This document shows positions 1-9,389 of a stretch of DNA of 64,000 nt, piece by piece (the stretch's first letter is position 1; every line of letters starts with the position of its first letter). The position numbers and the translations under genes were made by a program. The notes under the pieces are model-generated. The model was not told where the DNA came from, ran no database searches, and saw only the letters and a list, made by a program, of their open reading frames with translations. The stretch comes from an uncultured Coriobacteriia bacterium (GTDB taxonomy: Bacteria; Actinomycetota; Coriobacteriia; Coriobacteriales; QAMH01): NCBI GenBank assembly GCA_959608885.1, contig CAUHSG010000004.1, positions 1-64,000 on the forward strand, given 5' to 3'.

Positions 1-27
1 TTTGGTGGGATGGCGTTTCCAAAAAAC

Positions 28-60
28 CCACCAAAAGGTCCCCCGGCAAATATTGTCTGG
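28..60. repeat. degenerate type-A palindromic element
   Basis: Just upstream of fabZ the sequence retains CAAAAGGTCCCCCGGC and ends in TTGTCTGG. This is recognisable as a decayed copy of the palindrome family seen intact at 16649, 45831 and elsewhere. The left arm no longer pairs with the right arm. The assignment rests on similarity to those other copies. Confidence 0.5.
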
Positions 61-95
61 CCCCCCCGGCTCATTTGATGAAAGGAACGTACGTC

Positions 96-542
96 ATGGA
101 AATCAGCTATCCCGCGGGACGCGACGTCATCGAGTCGGTGCTGCCCCATCGCGATCCCTTCGTGTGGGTGAGCCGCGTGCTCGAATGCGAACCCGGCGTC
201 TCCGTCAAGGCCGAGCTCGACGTGTCGCCTGACCTGCCGCTCTTCAAGGGTCACTTCCCCGATTATCCCGTGCTGCCCGGCGTCATCATCATGGAGGCGC
301 TGGCCCAGGCGGCATCGTTCTCAATATTGGTTGCGCGTGAGGCGGAAGGCGCGCTCGGTTTCTTCGCGGGCATCGACAACGCCAAGTTCCGCAACCAGGT
401 GCGCCCCGGAGACACGCTGACTCTCGAGGCAACTGTCGTGAAATCATCGCGCCGCCTGTGCGTCGCCGAGGTCAAGGCCTCTGTTGGCGACACGGTCTGC
501 GCGACCGCAACCCAGAAATACGTGATAGCTCCCGCTGCATAG
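96..542 (+). CDS. fabZ: 3-hydroxyacyl-[acyl-carrier-protein] dehydratase FabZ
   Basis: Dehydrates 3-hydroxyacyl-ACP to trans-2-enoyl-ACP in cytoplasmic type II fatty-acid elongation. The protein (148 aa) has the hotdog-fold hallmarks: an LPHRDPF motif near residue 17, GHFPDYPVLPGV around residues 53-64 with the catalytic His, and MEALAQAA on the central helix with the catalytic Glu. Length is normal for FabZ (about 140-155 aa). An in-frame ATG lies upstream at 75, but the AAAGGA ribosome site at 81-86 is correctly spaced only for the ATG at 96, so I start there. The accDA fusion begins 34 bp downstream on the same strand, so the two probably form the end of a fatty-acid operon that starts before the window. 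Confidence 0.93.
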   Translation: MEISYPAGRDVIESVLPHRDPFVWVSRVLECEPGVSVKAELDVSPDLPLFKGHFPDYPVLPGVIIMEALAQAASFSILVAREAEGALGFFAGIDNAKFRNQVRPGDTLTLEATVVKSSRRLCVAEVKASVGDTVCATATQKYVIAPAA

Positions 543-576
543 CGTGGACAGCAGATTCGCATAATGGAGTACCAGC

Positions 577-2904
577 GTGAAAGAACAAGCTAGCAACGCC
601 ATGATTGGTCACGGTGTCGATGTCGTGTATCGCCTCGACAGGATCGCCCTCGAAATCGCCTCGAAGATGCATGAGCAAGGATTGCTCCACGTGTCCGGTT
701 CCGCGGACGCAGACGACGGTCTTTCCATGAACGGGCCGTCCGCCCTGGTCATGGTGCAAGGCAAGACGGCGAGGCAGGCCCATAATGCCGTTAACGAAGC
801 CGGTATCGCGAGCGTCATGCCCCTCACGGGTGACTGGCGTCTCGACAGCAATCCCCGCTTTGCCTACGCGACAGTCGAGCTGGGTAGCAAGCCCACGCGC
901 AAGCTGTTCACGAACGCGCGCGCTGTCCTGAAGGCGGCCGAGGATGCCCAAGTGCAGTGCATTCTGCTCGGTACCGATTCGCTCGCGCTTGCCGAGGACA
1001 ATCGCTTCCTGCAGCGCGCTGCCGATGCGGGTCTACGTGTCTTCAAGACGCTCGACATCGATACGACCTTCGAGAACTGGGTGGAATGCGAGCCTTCGAA
1101 TGACGAGGAGGCGCCTCGGCCCACGAAGTGGCGTACCTGCCATGCATGCAAGCTCACCTTCGACAATGCCGAGTTCGCCGAGAACGGGCACGCATGCCCC
1201 TCATGCGACACGCTTGCGCGCCTCACATCCGACGAGCGCATCGAGCTCATCGTGGACGAGGGAACCTTCGAGGAATGGGATGCCGATATCGAGGATGTCA
1301 ACCCGCTCGAGTTTCCCGGCTATGCCGAGAAAATCGCGTCGTATCGCGAAAGAACCGGCAAATATGAGGCCGTTCGCACCGGTAAGGGCATGCTCGGCGA
1401 TTTGCCCGTGGCCTTCGGCTTCATGGAATCCGAGTTTCTCATGGGCTCGATGGGTTCTGTCGTGGGCGAGAAGGTGAGTCGCCTGTTCGACCGTGCCACC
1501 GAGGAGGGCCTGCCGGTCATCATCTTTTGCGCGTCGGGTGGCGCCCGCATGCAGGAGGGCCTGGCCTCGCTCATGCAGATGGCCAAGACCGCATGCGCCG
1601 TGGAGCGTCATGATCGCGCCGGCCTACTCTACATTTCCGTGCTCACCGATCCGACTACCGGTGGGGTCACGGCATCGTTCGCCATGCTCGGCGACATGAT
1701 TCTGGCCGAACCCGGAGCACTTATCGGCTTTGCCGGGCAGCGTGTCATCCGCGATACCATCAAGCAGGATCTTCCCGAAGGCTTCCAGACGGCGGAGTTC
1801 GCCCTCGAGCACGGACTCATCGACGCCATCGTGGAGAGGGAGGACCTGCGCGATGTGCTAAAGGCCGGCGTTGCATTCCATCGTCCGTGGCGCGGGAACG
1901 ACCACAACGCGCTGTTCGGGGAGTTCAAGAGCGATTCGCTCGCGGATGACGATGCGGCAAAGACCAGTGGAGTTGCGCGTAAGTGGATAGGTGACCAGAT
2001 TGACCGTCTCCCCTTCGTTGACAGCATCAAGAAGGGTGCCGAGGCGGGCATGGATATGGTGAACCAGCGGTTCCGCGGCAAGCGCGATGATACCGAGACT
2101 GAGCTTTCGGCAGATGCCGAGCCCGGTAGCGCGTGGGAGAGCGTCCAGATAGCCCGCAACGTGCATCGCCCCACGGCAAGCTCCTACATCAAGGTGCTTT
2201 CGCCGTCATTCCTCGAGCTGCATGGAGACCGCGAGTTTGCCGATGACAAGGCCATTGTCGCCGGTCTTGGTCGCATTAACGGGCGCCCTGTCACCATCAT
2301 CGCGCAGGAGAAGGGCTCGACCCTCAACGAGCGCATCAAGCGTAACTTCGGCTGCCCTCAGCCCGAAGGCTATCGCAAGACGGCACGCCTCATGCGTCAG
2401 GCCGAGAAGTTCAACCGACCCATCGTTTGCCTGGTCGATACCCAGGGAGCGTTTTGTGGCACGGAGGCCGAGGAGCGAGGCCAGGGCAATGCCATAGCCG
2501 AGAACCTCGAGCTCATGGCCGGCTTGCGCGTGCCGGTTGTGAGCGTGTTGCTCGGCGAGGGCGGCTCGGGCGGGGCGCTTGCGCTCGCTCTCGCAAACCG
2601 CGTGGCGATGCAGCAGCATGCCGTATATTCGGTGCTATCACCCGAGGGATTCGCCTCGATTCTGTGGAAGGATGGATCGCGCGCATCCGAAGCCGCTGAG
2701 ATCATGGGCATGAGTGCCGGTGATGCGTTCGAGTTCGGTGTTGTCGATGCGGTGCTGCCCGAAGGCGAGGGAGCTGCGCACGAAAACCCCGAGCAGGCCG
2801 CAGATGTCGTCTTCGCCTACGTGAACGAGACTCTCGAGGAGCTGAGCACCCTCACTCCCGACGAGCTGCTCGCCCAGCGCCAATCCCGCTTCGCCCGCTT
2901 CTAA
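577..2904 (+). CDS. accDA: acetyl-CoA carboxylase carboxyltransferase, fused beta-alpha subunits (AccD-AccA) with an extra N-terminal domain
   Basis: Transfers the carboxyl group from carboxybiotin to acetyl-CoA, making malonyl-CoA for fatty-acid synthesis. The 775 aa protein has three parts. Residues about 185-470 are the beta subunit (AccD), opening with the zinc ribbon Cys188, Cys191, Cys207, Cys210. Residues about 510-775 are the alpha subunit (AccA), with motifs such as GEGGSGGALALA. Residues 1-180 are not part of either subunit. Residues about 58-158 can be aligned by eye to the N-terminal (pre-ATP-grasp) domain of biotin carboxylase: a stretch ARAVLKAAEDAQ, then LAEDNRFLQRAADAGLRVF, in the place of the biotin carboxylase LSENxxFA...G..F segment. 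The PGYG loop is replaced and no ATP-grasp domain follows, so this part cannot be a carboxylase. The fusion of beta to alpha is seen in some actinobacteria; the N-terminal identification is my inference. Confidence 0.93.
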   Translation: MKEQASNAMIGHGVDVVYRLDRIALEIASKMHEQGLLHVSGSADADDGLSMNGPSALVMVQGKTARQAHNAVNEAGIASVMPLTGDWRLDSNPRFAYATVELGSKPTRKLFTNARAVLKAAEDAQVQCILLGTDSLALAEDNRFLQRAADAGLRVFKTLDIDTTFENWVECEPSNDEEAPRPTKWRTCHACKLTFDNAEFAENGHACPSCDTLARLTSDERIELIVDEGTFEEWDADIEDVNPLEFPGYAEKIASYRERTGKYEAVRTGKGMLGDLPVAFGFMESEFLMGSMGSVVGEKVSRLFDRATEEGLPVIIFCASGGARMQEGLASLMQMAKTACAVERHDRAGLLYISVLTDPTTGGVTASFAMLGDMILAEPGALIGFAGQRVIRDTIKQDLPEGFQTAEFALEHGLIDAIVEREDLRDVLKAGVAFHRPWRGNDHNALFGEFKSDSLADDDAAKTSGVARKWIGDQIDRLPFVDSIKKGAEAGMDMVNQRFRGKRDDTETELSADAEPGSAWESVQIARNVHRPTASSYIKVLSPSFLELHGDREFADDKAIVAGLGRINGRPVTIIAQEKGSTLNERIKRNFGCPQPEGYRKTARLMRQAEKFNRPIVCLVDTQGAFCGTEAEERGQGNAIAENLELMAGLRVPVVSVLLGEGGSGGALALALANRVAMQQHAVYSVLSPEGFASILWKDGSRASEAAEIMGMSAGDAFEFGVVDAVLPEGEGAAHENPEQAADVVFAYVNETLEELSTLTPDELLAQRQSRFARF

Positions 2905-2923
2905 TGAGATGGACGTCTCGAAA

Positions 2924-2957
2924 CCAGTCAAAAGTGCCCCGGCGGCTTTTGTCTTAT
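2924..2957. repeat. type-A palindromic element between convergent genes
   Basis: CCAGTCAAAAGTGCCCCGGC is followed by GGCTTTTGTCTTA, an imperfect hairpin with the family core. It sits between the convergent accDA and DUF3810-like genes, and its TTA supplies the stop codon of the minus-strand gene. It could act as a two-way transcription terminator. Confidence 0.8.
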
Positions 2958-4096
2958 TTGCGGCGTTCGGCTAGCAGCAAATCCACCATGCGCCCGTAGC
3001 TTTGCGTGCCATCGACCTGGTCGTTGGCCTTCAGATACGCATCGTTTGCCTGCTGCGCAAACGTGCGGAACGGCCCCTCGTATTCGGCCCAGAACTCCAT
3101 GCTTTCCATGCGGTCGGCTCGCACCTCATCCGAGAGTTGCGCAGACACTGCACGCGCAGCGTCTTCGTCAGTCCGTGCCAACGCCGAAAGCGCATACGAG
3201 TACGCGAGCGAGTACCCGCTATAGCGGATGAGCGCATCTCCGCTCTGCTTGCACGCGAGGTAGGCAATGAAGTTCGCCTCGTCCTCGCGCATGTACCCGC
3301 ATTGATGTGCGAGCTCGTGACCCATGGTCGCGGGAATCGTGTAGAAGGGCGGCAGCGTGTTGATGTTGCTCTCCACCGTGAACGCGAAATACATGCCCGT
3401 TATATCCCCATAGGACATGAGTTGCGAGAACAGCGTGACCGGCTTGGGCTGCGAATAGACGGGGCGCTCGAGCGTGGGGTATTGCTCTGCAATCGTCCTC
3501 ATTTCGTCGACGCTGCGCGCGGCGTATCCCGCAAAGCCTCCTCGTTCGTCGATATGCGCCTGCATGTCATCGCCGATATTCGCTCGAGCGGTGTTGAGCT
3601 CGGTCGCAAGCTCGTTGCACAGGTTGGTGAGCTCTTGCGTTGTGGATTCCCTGACCTCGAAGCCCTCGTTTTGCGCGAACGTGTGGCGATAGTAGTTGAG
3701 TCCGCATAACATGGCGTACAGGAAGAAGGCGATGGAGATGATGCCGAAAACGCTCGTAATCAGGCGGTAGAGATAGCGCAAGCGCTCGCCGCGGCGCGTG
3801 ATGATACGTATGATGTAATGCACGATCATGCATATGACAAGGATAACAGCCGCGATGACGACCCATTGCGCCATGGAGAAGCCAACGAGCGATGGCAGGT
3901 ATCCCCACACGCTCGAGATCCACGGGTAGGCGCCGCGACTGAAGAGCTCCTCGCACGCGTCAGGATTTGCACGCGCGAGCATGGTGAGCACGATCGCGAC
4001 AACGCCCGGCACGAGCAGCAACAGACGCCAGAGGTCTCGAAGCCACGCAGCCTTGGCTGCATCCTTTCGTGATGTCCTGTTGCTCGTCTGCTCCAT
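2954..4096 (-). CDS. DUF3810-like membrane protein with HExxH zinc-protease motif
   Basis: A 380 aa protein with an N-terminal membrane region: hydrophobic stretches at about residues 17-36, 55-85 and 95-120. A large soluble part follows, carrying GHELAHQCGYMREDEANF, that is HExxH followed by a Glu 12 residues on, as in zinc metallopeptidases. This organisation matches the DUF3810 family of predicted membrane metalloproteases; substrates are unknown. A TTG-initiated extension reaches 4183. I prefer the ATG at 4096 because the hydrophilic MEQTSNRTSRKD start leads directly into the first membrane segment and the extra 29 residues look non-coding. It is monocistronic, divergent from nothing, and ends in a palindromic element. 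An array of repeated motifs lies upstream. Confidence 0.75.
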   Translation of the reverse strand: MEQTSNRTSRKDAAKAAWLRDLWRLLLLVPGVVAIVLTMLARANPDACEELFSRGAYPWISSVWGYLPSLVGFSMAQWVVIAAVILVICMIVHYIIRIITRRGERLRYLYRLITSVFGIISIAFFLYAMLCGLNYYRHTFAQNEGFEVRESTTQELTNLCNELATELNTARANIGDDMQAHIDERGGFAGYAARSVDEMRTIAEQYPTLERPVYSQPKPVTLFSQLMSYGDITGMYFAFTVESNINTLPPFYTIPATMGHELAHQCGYMREDEANFIAYLACKQSGDALIRYSGYSLAYSYALSALARTDEDAARAVSAQLSDEVRADRMESMEFWAEYEGPFRTFAQQANDAYLKANDQVDGTQSYGRMVDLLLAERRK

Positions 4097-4176
4097 GATT
4101 CCATCATAGCGAATTGGAGCGACTATAGCTCTATCACTCTGGGGGCACGCATTTGCGCGAAGTCCCATGTAAGAAA

Positions 4177-4350
4177 ATTGCAATTGTGTGGAACTGATTC
4201 AGTGCCGATGAACGAAATTTTCGATTATGTGAGGCGCAAGACTTAGGAGTGTCGGTTTTTGCGATTGTGCGAAGCCGGTATGTCCTTTTGCTTCACACAA
4301 TCGCAAGTTGTTTGCATAGATCTTCGATGCACTACACACAATCGAAAAAA
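4177..4350. promoter_or_regulatory. array of five degenerate motif copies upstream of the DUF3810-like gene
   Basis: The 272 bp between pntB and the DUF3810-like gene holds five versions of one motif, roughly TTTTCGATTGTGTGAAG. Cores lie at 4181, 4222 and 4262 in plus orientation (40-41 bp apart) and at 4293 and 4334 in minus orientation (41 bp apart). Copies three and four face each other and form a 14-bp inverted repeat (4261-4274 and 4291-4304) with one mismatch. The region reads as a multi-site operator; the protein that would bind is unknown. Confidence 0.5.
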
Positions 4351-4368
4351 ATATGCATGTTACTGTCT

Positions 4369-5811
<1,443 letters not shown>

Positions 5812-5813
5812 CG

Positions 5814-7355
5814 CTAATCAGAGCTCCTCTCGAACATCTTGAGCATTCGGTGCGTCACCAGAAAGCCGCCGAAGATGTTGATGGAGGCCACCGCCATGGC
5901 AATGAACGCCAGTATGGTGACCACGAGGTTCGATGAGCTGATGAGCAGAATCGCGCCCACGATGATGATGCCCGAAATTGCATTGGTCACCGACATGAGC
6001 GGGGTGTGCAGCGTGTGCGAAACGCCGCCGATCACGTAGAAGCCGACGACGATGGCGAGCTCGAGCACGACGAAGTGAGAGGTCATGGAAGGTGGTGCGA
6101 GCATGATGACGACCGCGCCGAGCAACACGGCCGCTACTTTCCACCACCACTTGGCGAATGCCGATTTCTTCTTGGGCTCCTCGGCCGGCGTTGCCTCGAT
6201 CGGTGCGGCCTCCTCCTTCTTGGGGGCGGCCGATACGCTGACAGCCGGCGGCGGCCACATGCCCGTGCCGTCGAGCGTGACGGTGATGCCGCGAATGACC
6301 TCGTCGTCCTCGTCGAGGACGAGCTCGCCGTCCTTGTCCGGCGTCGCGAGCTTGAAGAAGTTCACGATGTTCTGGCCGTACAGCTGCGAAGCCTGACCCG
6401 GCAAACGGCCAGGCAGGTCCGTGTAGCCGATGATGGTCACGCCGTTGTCGGTGACAACGACCTCGCCCGGCTTGGACAGCGCACAATTGCCACCCAGGGG
6501 GCTTGCGCCCATGTCGACGACAACGCTACCGGGTTTCATGCCGGCGACGGCTTCCTCAGTGAGCAGCAGTGGAGCGGGACGCCCCGGTACCTGCGCAGTC
6601 GTGATGACGATGTCGTTGATGGCAGCCTGGTCCTCGTAGACCTTGAGAACGCGTGCCTGCTCGTCCTCGTCGAGGGCCTTGGCGTAGCCGTCCGAGCTTT
6701 CCTGCTTGACGGGGATCTCGACGAAGGCCGCGCCGAGCGATTCGACCTGGTCGGCGACCTCGGCGCGTACATCGGTCGCCGATACCTCGGCACCCATGGA
6801 GCTGGCGGTGCCGATAGCCGCAAGACCTGCGACGCCAACGCCGATGACATAGACACGAGCCGGAGGCATCTTGCCCGCGGCGGTCACCTGACCGGTGAAC
6901 AGACGGCCAAAGACGTTGGCGGCCTCGATGACCGCACGGTAGCCGCCCACGTTGGCCATGGACGAGCGCACATCGAGGGATTGAGAGCGCGACAGGCGCG
7001 GCACCATGTCCATCGCGAGCGCCGTGATGCCCATCTCCTCGAACTTGGCGATGTCCTCCGGATGGGCGCCCGGGTTCATGCGCGCGATGAGCGTAGCCCC
7101 ACGCTTGATGAGAGCGAGCTCGGCATCAGGTGGTGTGTCCAGACACACGACGATGTCTGCGCCCCACGCTTCCTCGCGATTTACGATTCTCGCGCCGGCT
7201 TGCTCGTACGCATCGTCGAAATAGCTTGCCTTCTCGCCTGCGCCGGACTCGACGATGACCTCATAGCCAAGCTTGATGAGCTTCATGACGCTATCAGGTG
7301 TACCGGCCACGAGCGTCTGTTCGGGATTTGGCTCCCGGGGTATGCCTATGAGCAT
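5814..7355 (-). CDS. pntA: NAD(P) transhydrogenase subunit alpha
   Basis: The NAD(H)-binding subunit of the membrane transhydrogenase (513 aa), like the one-piece PntA of E. coli rather than the split PntAA/PntAB form. Residues 1-380 are the soluble domain of the alanine-dehydrogenase/PntA superfamily. It opens with MLIGIPREPNPEQTLVAGTP and has a dinucleotide fold around VIGVGVAGLAAIGTASSMGA. A linker rich in Lys, Glu and Ala leads to four membrane helices at about residues 410-510. The frame stays open upstream to 7958, but the ATG at 7355 follows GGGGAGGAAG directly and matches the family start. It is the first gene of a pntAB operon, divergent from leuA. A 14-bp palindrome lies in its promoter region. 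Confidence 0.96.
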   Translation of the reverse strand: MLIGIPREPNPEQTLVAGTPDSVMKLIKLGYEVIVESGAGEKASYFDDAYEQAGARIVNREEAWGADIVVCLDTPPDAELALIKRGATLIARMNPGAHPEDIAKFEEMGITALAMDMVPRLSRSQSLDVRSSMANVGGYRAVIEAANVFGRLFTGQVTAAGKMPPARVYVIGVGVAGLAAIGTASSMGAEVSATDVRAEVADQVESLGAAFVEIPVKQESSDGYAKALDEDEQARVLKVYEDQAAINDIVITTAQVPGRPAPLLLTEEAVAGMKPGSVVVDMGASPLGGNCALSKPGEVVVTDNGVTIIGYTDLPGRLPGQASQLYGQNIVNFFKLATPDKDGELVLDEDDEVIRGITVTLDGTGMWPPPAVSVSAAPKKEEAAPIEATPAEEPKKKSAFAKWWWKVAAVLLGAVVIMLAPPSMTSHFVVLELAIVVGFYVIGGVSHTLHTPLMSVTNAISGIIIVGAILLISSSNLVVTILAFIAMAVASINIFGGFLVTHRMLKMFERSSD

Positions 7356-7408
7356 TCTTCCTCCCCATCGTGAAAAAGCCCGTTGAATATAAATGCGTAT
7401 GGTACTGC

Positions 7409-7422
7409 ATGTACGCGTACAT
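7409..7422. promoter_or_regulatory. 14-bp perfect palindrome in the pntA-leuA divergent region
   Basis: ATGTACGCGTACAT is a perfect palindrome. It is nested within a wider pair of arms GCGTAT (7395-7400) and ATACGC (7425-7430). It lies about 55 bp upstream of the pntA start, where an operator would be expected. The rest of the 241 bp region holds two palindromic elements and an AT-rich stretch around 7381-7440 that probably carries the pnt promoter. Confidence 0.45.
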
Positions 7423-7490
7423 ATATACGCAGAAATGCTCCTTTCCCTTGCGTTTGCGCCCAGCTCGAGTAGTATTCGCTTTCGAAGCTT

Positions 7491-7526
7491 GAAATTAAGA
7501 AAAATGGACAGGTCATTTGTCTCATT
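7491..7526. repeat. type-C palindromic element, partly degenerate
   Basis: ATGGACAGGTCATTTGTCTC matches the intact copy at 43813, but the left arm (GAAATTAAGAAA) pairs poorly. It sits 22 bp before a type-B element, so two different palindrome types are stacked between pntA and leuA. Confidence 0.6.
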
Positions 7527-7547
7527 ATGAGCAGGCACCGGAAGCAA

Positions 7548-7582
7548 ATGAGACAGGTTGGTCTGACTAAACTGTCTCACTT
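7548..7582. repeat. type-B palindromic element upstream of leuA
   Basis: ATGAGACAGGTTGGTCTGAC followed by TAAACTGTCTCAC: outer arms TGAGACAG/CTGTCTCA around an inner TTGGTC-TGAC(T)AA hairpin. The same element, nearly identical, lies at 9173 and 23752. Here it precedes the leuA ribosome site, so it would be in the leuA leader transcript if transcription starts upstream of it. Confidence 0.75.
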
Positions 7583-7596
7583 GGCGGGAGGACGCC

Positions 7597-9171
7597 ATGA
7601 GTCGCAAGATCGCCATATTCGACACCACGCTGCGCGACGGCGAGCAGTCTCCGGGCGCGAGCATGAACGCCCAGGAGAAGCTCGTCATCACGCGCCAGCT
7701 CCTGCGCCTCAACGTCGACGTCATCGAGGCGGGCTTTCCCGTGTCGAGCCCTGGTGACTTCAAGTCCGTGCAGGATATCGCCATCCTTGCCGGTGACCAG
7801 TGCATCGTCGCCGGACTCACGCGCGCCATCGAGCATGATATCGACGTGTGCGCCGAGGCGCTCGAGGTCGCAGCGCGCCCGCGCATCCACACGGGTATCG
7901 GTGTGTCACCCGAGCACCTCAAGTACAAGTTCAAGGGGATGACCCTCGACGAGGCCATCGACCAGGGCGTTGCCGCCGTGCGTCACGCGCGCAAATTCGT
8001 TGACGATGTCGAGTTCTACGCCGAGGATGCCGGTCGTGCCCCTTACGAGGACCTCGCCCGGATGCTCGAAGCGGTCATCAAGGCCGGCGCGACGGTCGTA
8101 AACATCCCCGACACCACGGGTTTCAGCGTTCCGTGGGAGTTTGGTCAGCGTGTTCGCTATCTCATGGAGCATGTCAACGGCATCGAGGACGTCTGCGTCT
8201 CCGTGCACTGCCACAATGACCTCGGCATGGCCACCGCGCTTTCGCTTGCGGGTGTTATGAACGGCGTCACGCAGGTCGAGTGCACGATTAACGGCCTGGG
8301 CGAGCGAGCGGGCAACACCGCCATGGAGGAAGTCGTCATGGCGATCAAGATGCACGAAGACGAGCTCGATGCGCACACCGACATCAACACGGTCGAGTTT
8401 GCGCATGCAAGCCGCCTCGTCTCGTCCATTACCGGCATCAACGTGCAGCCCAACAAGGCGGTGGTCGGTGCAAATGCCTTCGCGCACAGCTCGGGAATAC
8501 ATCAGGACGGCGTCATCAAGAACCGTGCCACCTACGAGATCATCGCGCCCGAGGATGTGGGCGTTTCGGGAAGTCAAATCGTGCTCACCGCCCGCAGCGG
8601 GCATGCCGCCCTGCGCAAGCGTCTCGAAGATCTGGGCTACGCTGGCATTCCCGACGATAAGTTCGAGCAAGTTCACGCGGCGTTTCTCGAGCTCGCCGAT
8701 AGCAAGAAGGAAATCTACGATGACGACCTGCATTCGCTCATGGGCGAGCAGGATCGCAACGAGAACGCCATCTATCGTCTCGATGCCGTTCAGATTTCCT
8801 GTGGTCAGCCGCTTGTGTCGACGGCCACGGTGACCATTACCGACGAGAACGGCGAGGTGCACACCGCGTGCGAGATTGGGTCGGGTCCCATTGACGCGAT
8901 GTATTCGGCGGTCAACAAGATCGTGCAGGCCGAAAATGACCTTATGGAGTATTCGGTCAAGGCGGTGACGCGTGGCATCGATGCCCTTGGCGAAGTGACC
9001 GTGCGTATCATGGATCGCGATGACGCGATTTTCATTGGCCGAGGCAGTGATCGCGATATCACGGTGAGTTCGGGAAAAGCGTACGTGAACGCGCTTAACC
9101 GCATGATTGACCAGCATCGCCACAACTTGCGACGCACCGAAAGTGGCTCCGACGCTCCCGCCCACATCTAG
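7597..9171 (+). CDS. leuA: 2-isopropylmalate synthase
   Basis: Condenses acetyl-CoA with 2-oxoisovalerate, the first committed step of leucine synthesis. The 524 aa protein begins with a DRE-TIM catalytic barrel (FDTTLRDGEQSPGASM at residues 8-23). It contains the metal-binding HCHND at 204-208 and NGLGERAGN about 25 residues later. A C-terminal regulatory domain spans about 390-510, starting near VQISCGQPLVSTATVTI, which in this family binds leucine for feedback inhibition. The length fits the long LeuA type. The ATG at 7597 follows GGGAGG at a good distance. No other leu genes are adjacent. It is bracketed by two near-identical type-B palindromes. Confidence 0.96.
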   Translation: MSRKIAIFDTTLRDGEQSPGASMNAQEKLVITRQLLRLNVDVIEAGFPVSSPGDFKSVQDIAILAGDQCIVAGLTRAIEHDIDVCAEALEVAARPRIHTGIGVSPEHLKYKFKGMTLDEAIDQGVAAVRHARKFVDDVEFYAEDAGRAPYEDLARMLEAVIKAGATVVNIPDTTGFSVPWEFGQRVRYLMEHVNGIEDVCVSVHCHNDLGMATALSLAGVMNGVTQVECTINGLGERAGNTAMEEVVMAIKMHEDELDAHTDINTVEFAHASRLVSSITGINVQPNKAVVGANAFAHSSGIHQDGVIKNRATYEIIAPEDVGVSGSQIVLTARSGHAALRKRLEDLGYAGIPDDKFEQVHAAFLELADSKKEIYDDDLHSLMGEQDRNENAIYRLDAVQISCGQPLVSTATVTITDENGEVHTACEIGSGPIDAMYSAVNKIVQAENDLMEYSVKAVTRGIDALGEVTVRIMDRDDAIFIGRGSDRDITVSSGKAYVNALNRMIDQHRHNLRRTESGSDAPAHI

Positions 9172-9172
9172 A

Positions 9173-9209
9173 AATGAGACAGTTTGGTCTGACCAATCTG
9201 TCTCATTTT
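9173..9209 (+). terminator. type-B palindromic element, probable leuA terminator
   Basis: Two bases after the leuA stop, ATGAGACAGTTTGGTCTGAC continues as CAATCTGTCTCATTTT. The 11-bp arms, inner TTGGTC/GACCAA stem and closing T-run look like a rho-independent terminator. It is almost identical to the element after the LytT gene at 23752. Confidence 0.7.
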
Positions 9210-9389
9210 GCCGCTCAAGAAAGTTCGGAAATCCGTTTATAAGTGGAAAACCTAGCGTTTCCCCCCTGTAGCAGCGTCTGGGTCTCCACATGGCATGTTG
9301 ATGCACGCGAATGAGGATACTCATGTCTCACCAAACGAGTATGGTGTGACACCCGAGAAAGCCACGAGACAGAAAGCGCGTCAGCAACC

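Noticed and set aside
4177..4350. Possible CRISPR array
   Set aside because: The motif copies are about 15 bp, imperfect and in both orientations, with no cas genes; spacing of 40 bp alone is not enough.
7356..7958. N-terminal extension of PntA up to 7958
   Set aside because: It would run through the divergent promoter, two palindromic elements and the start of leuA; the ATG at 7355 has an excellent ribosome site and the family start.
7906..9324. 472-codon minus-strand reading frame across leuA
   Set aside because: The antisense of leuA, which has all family motifs on the plus strand.
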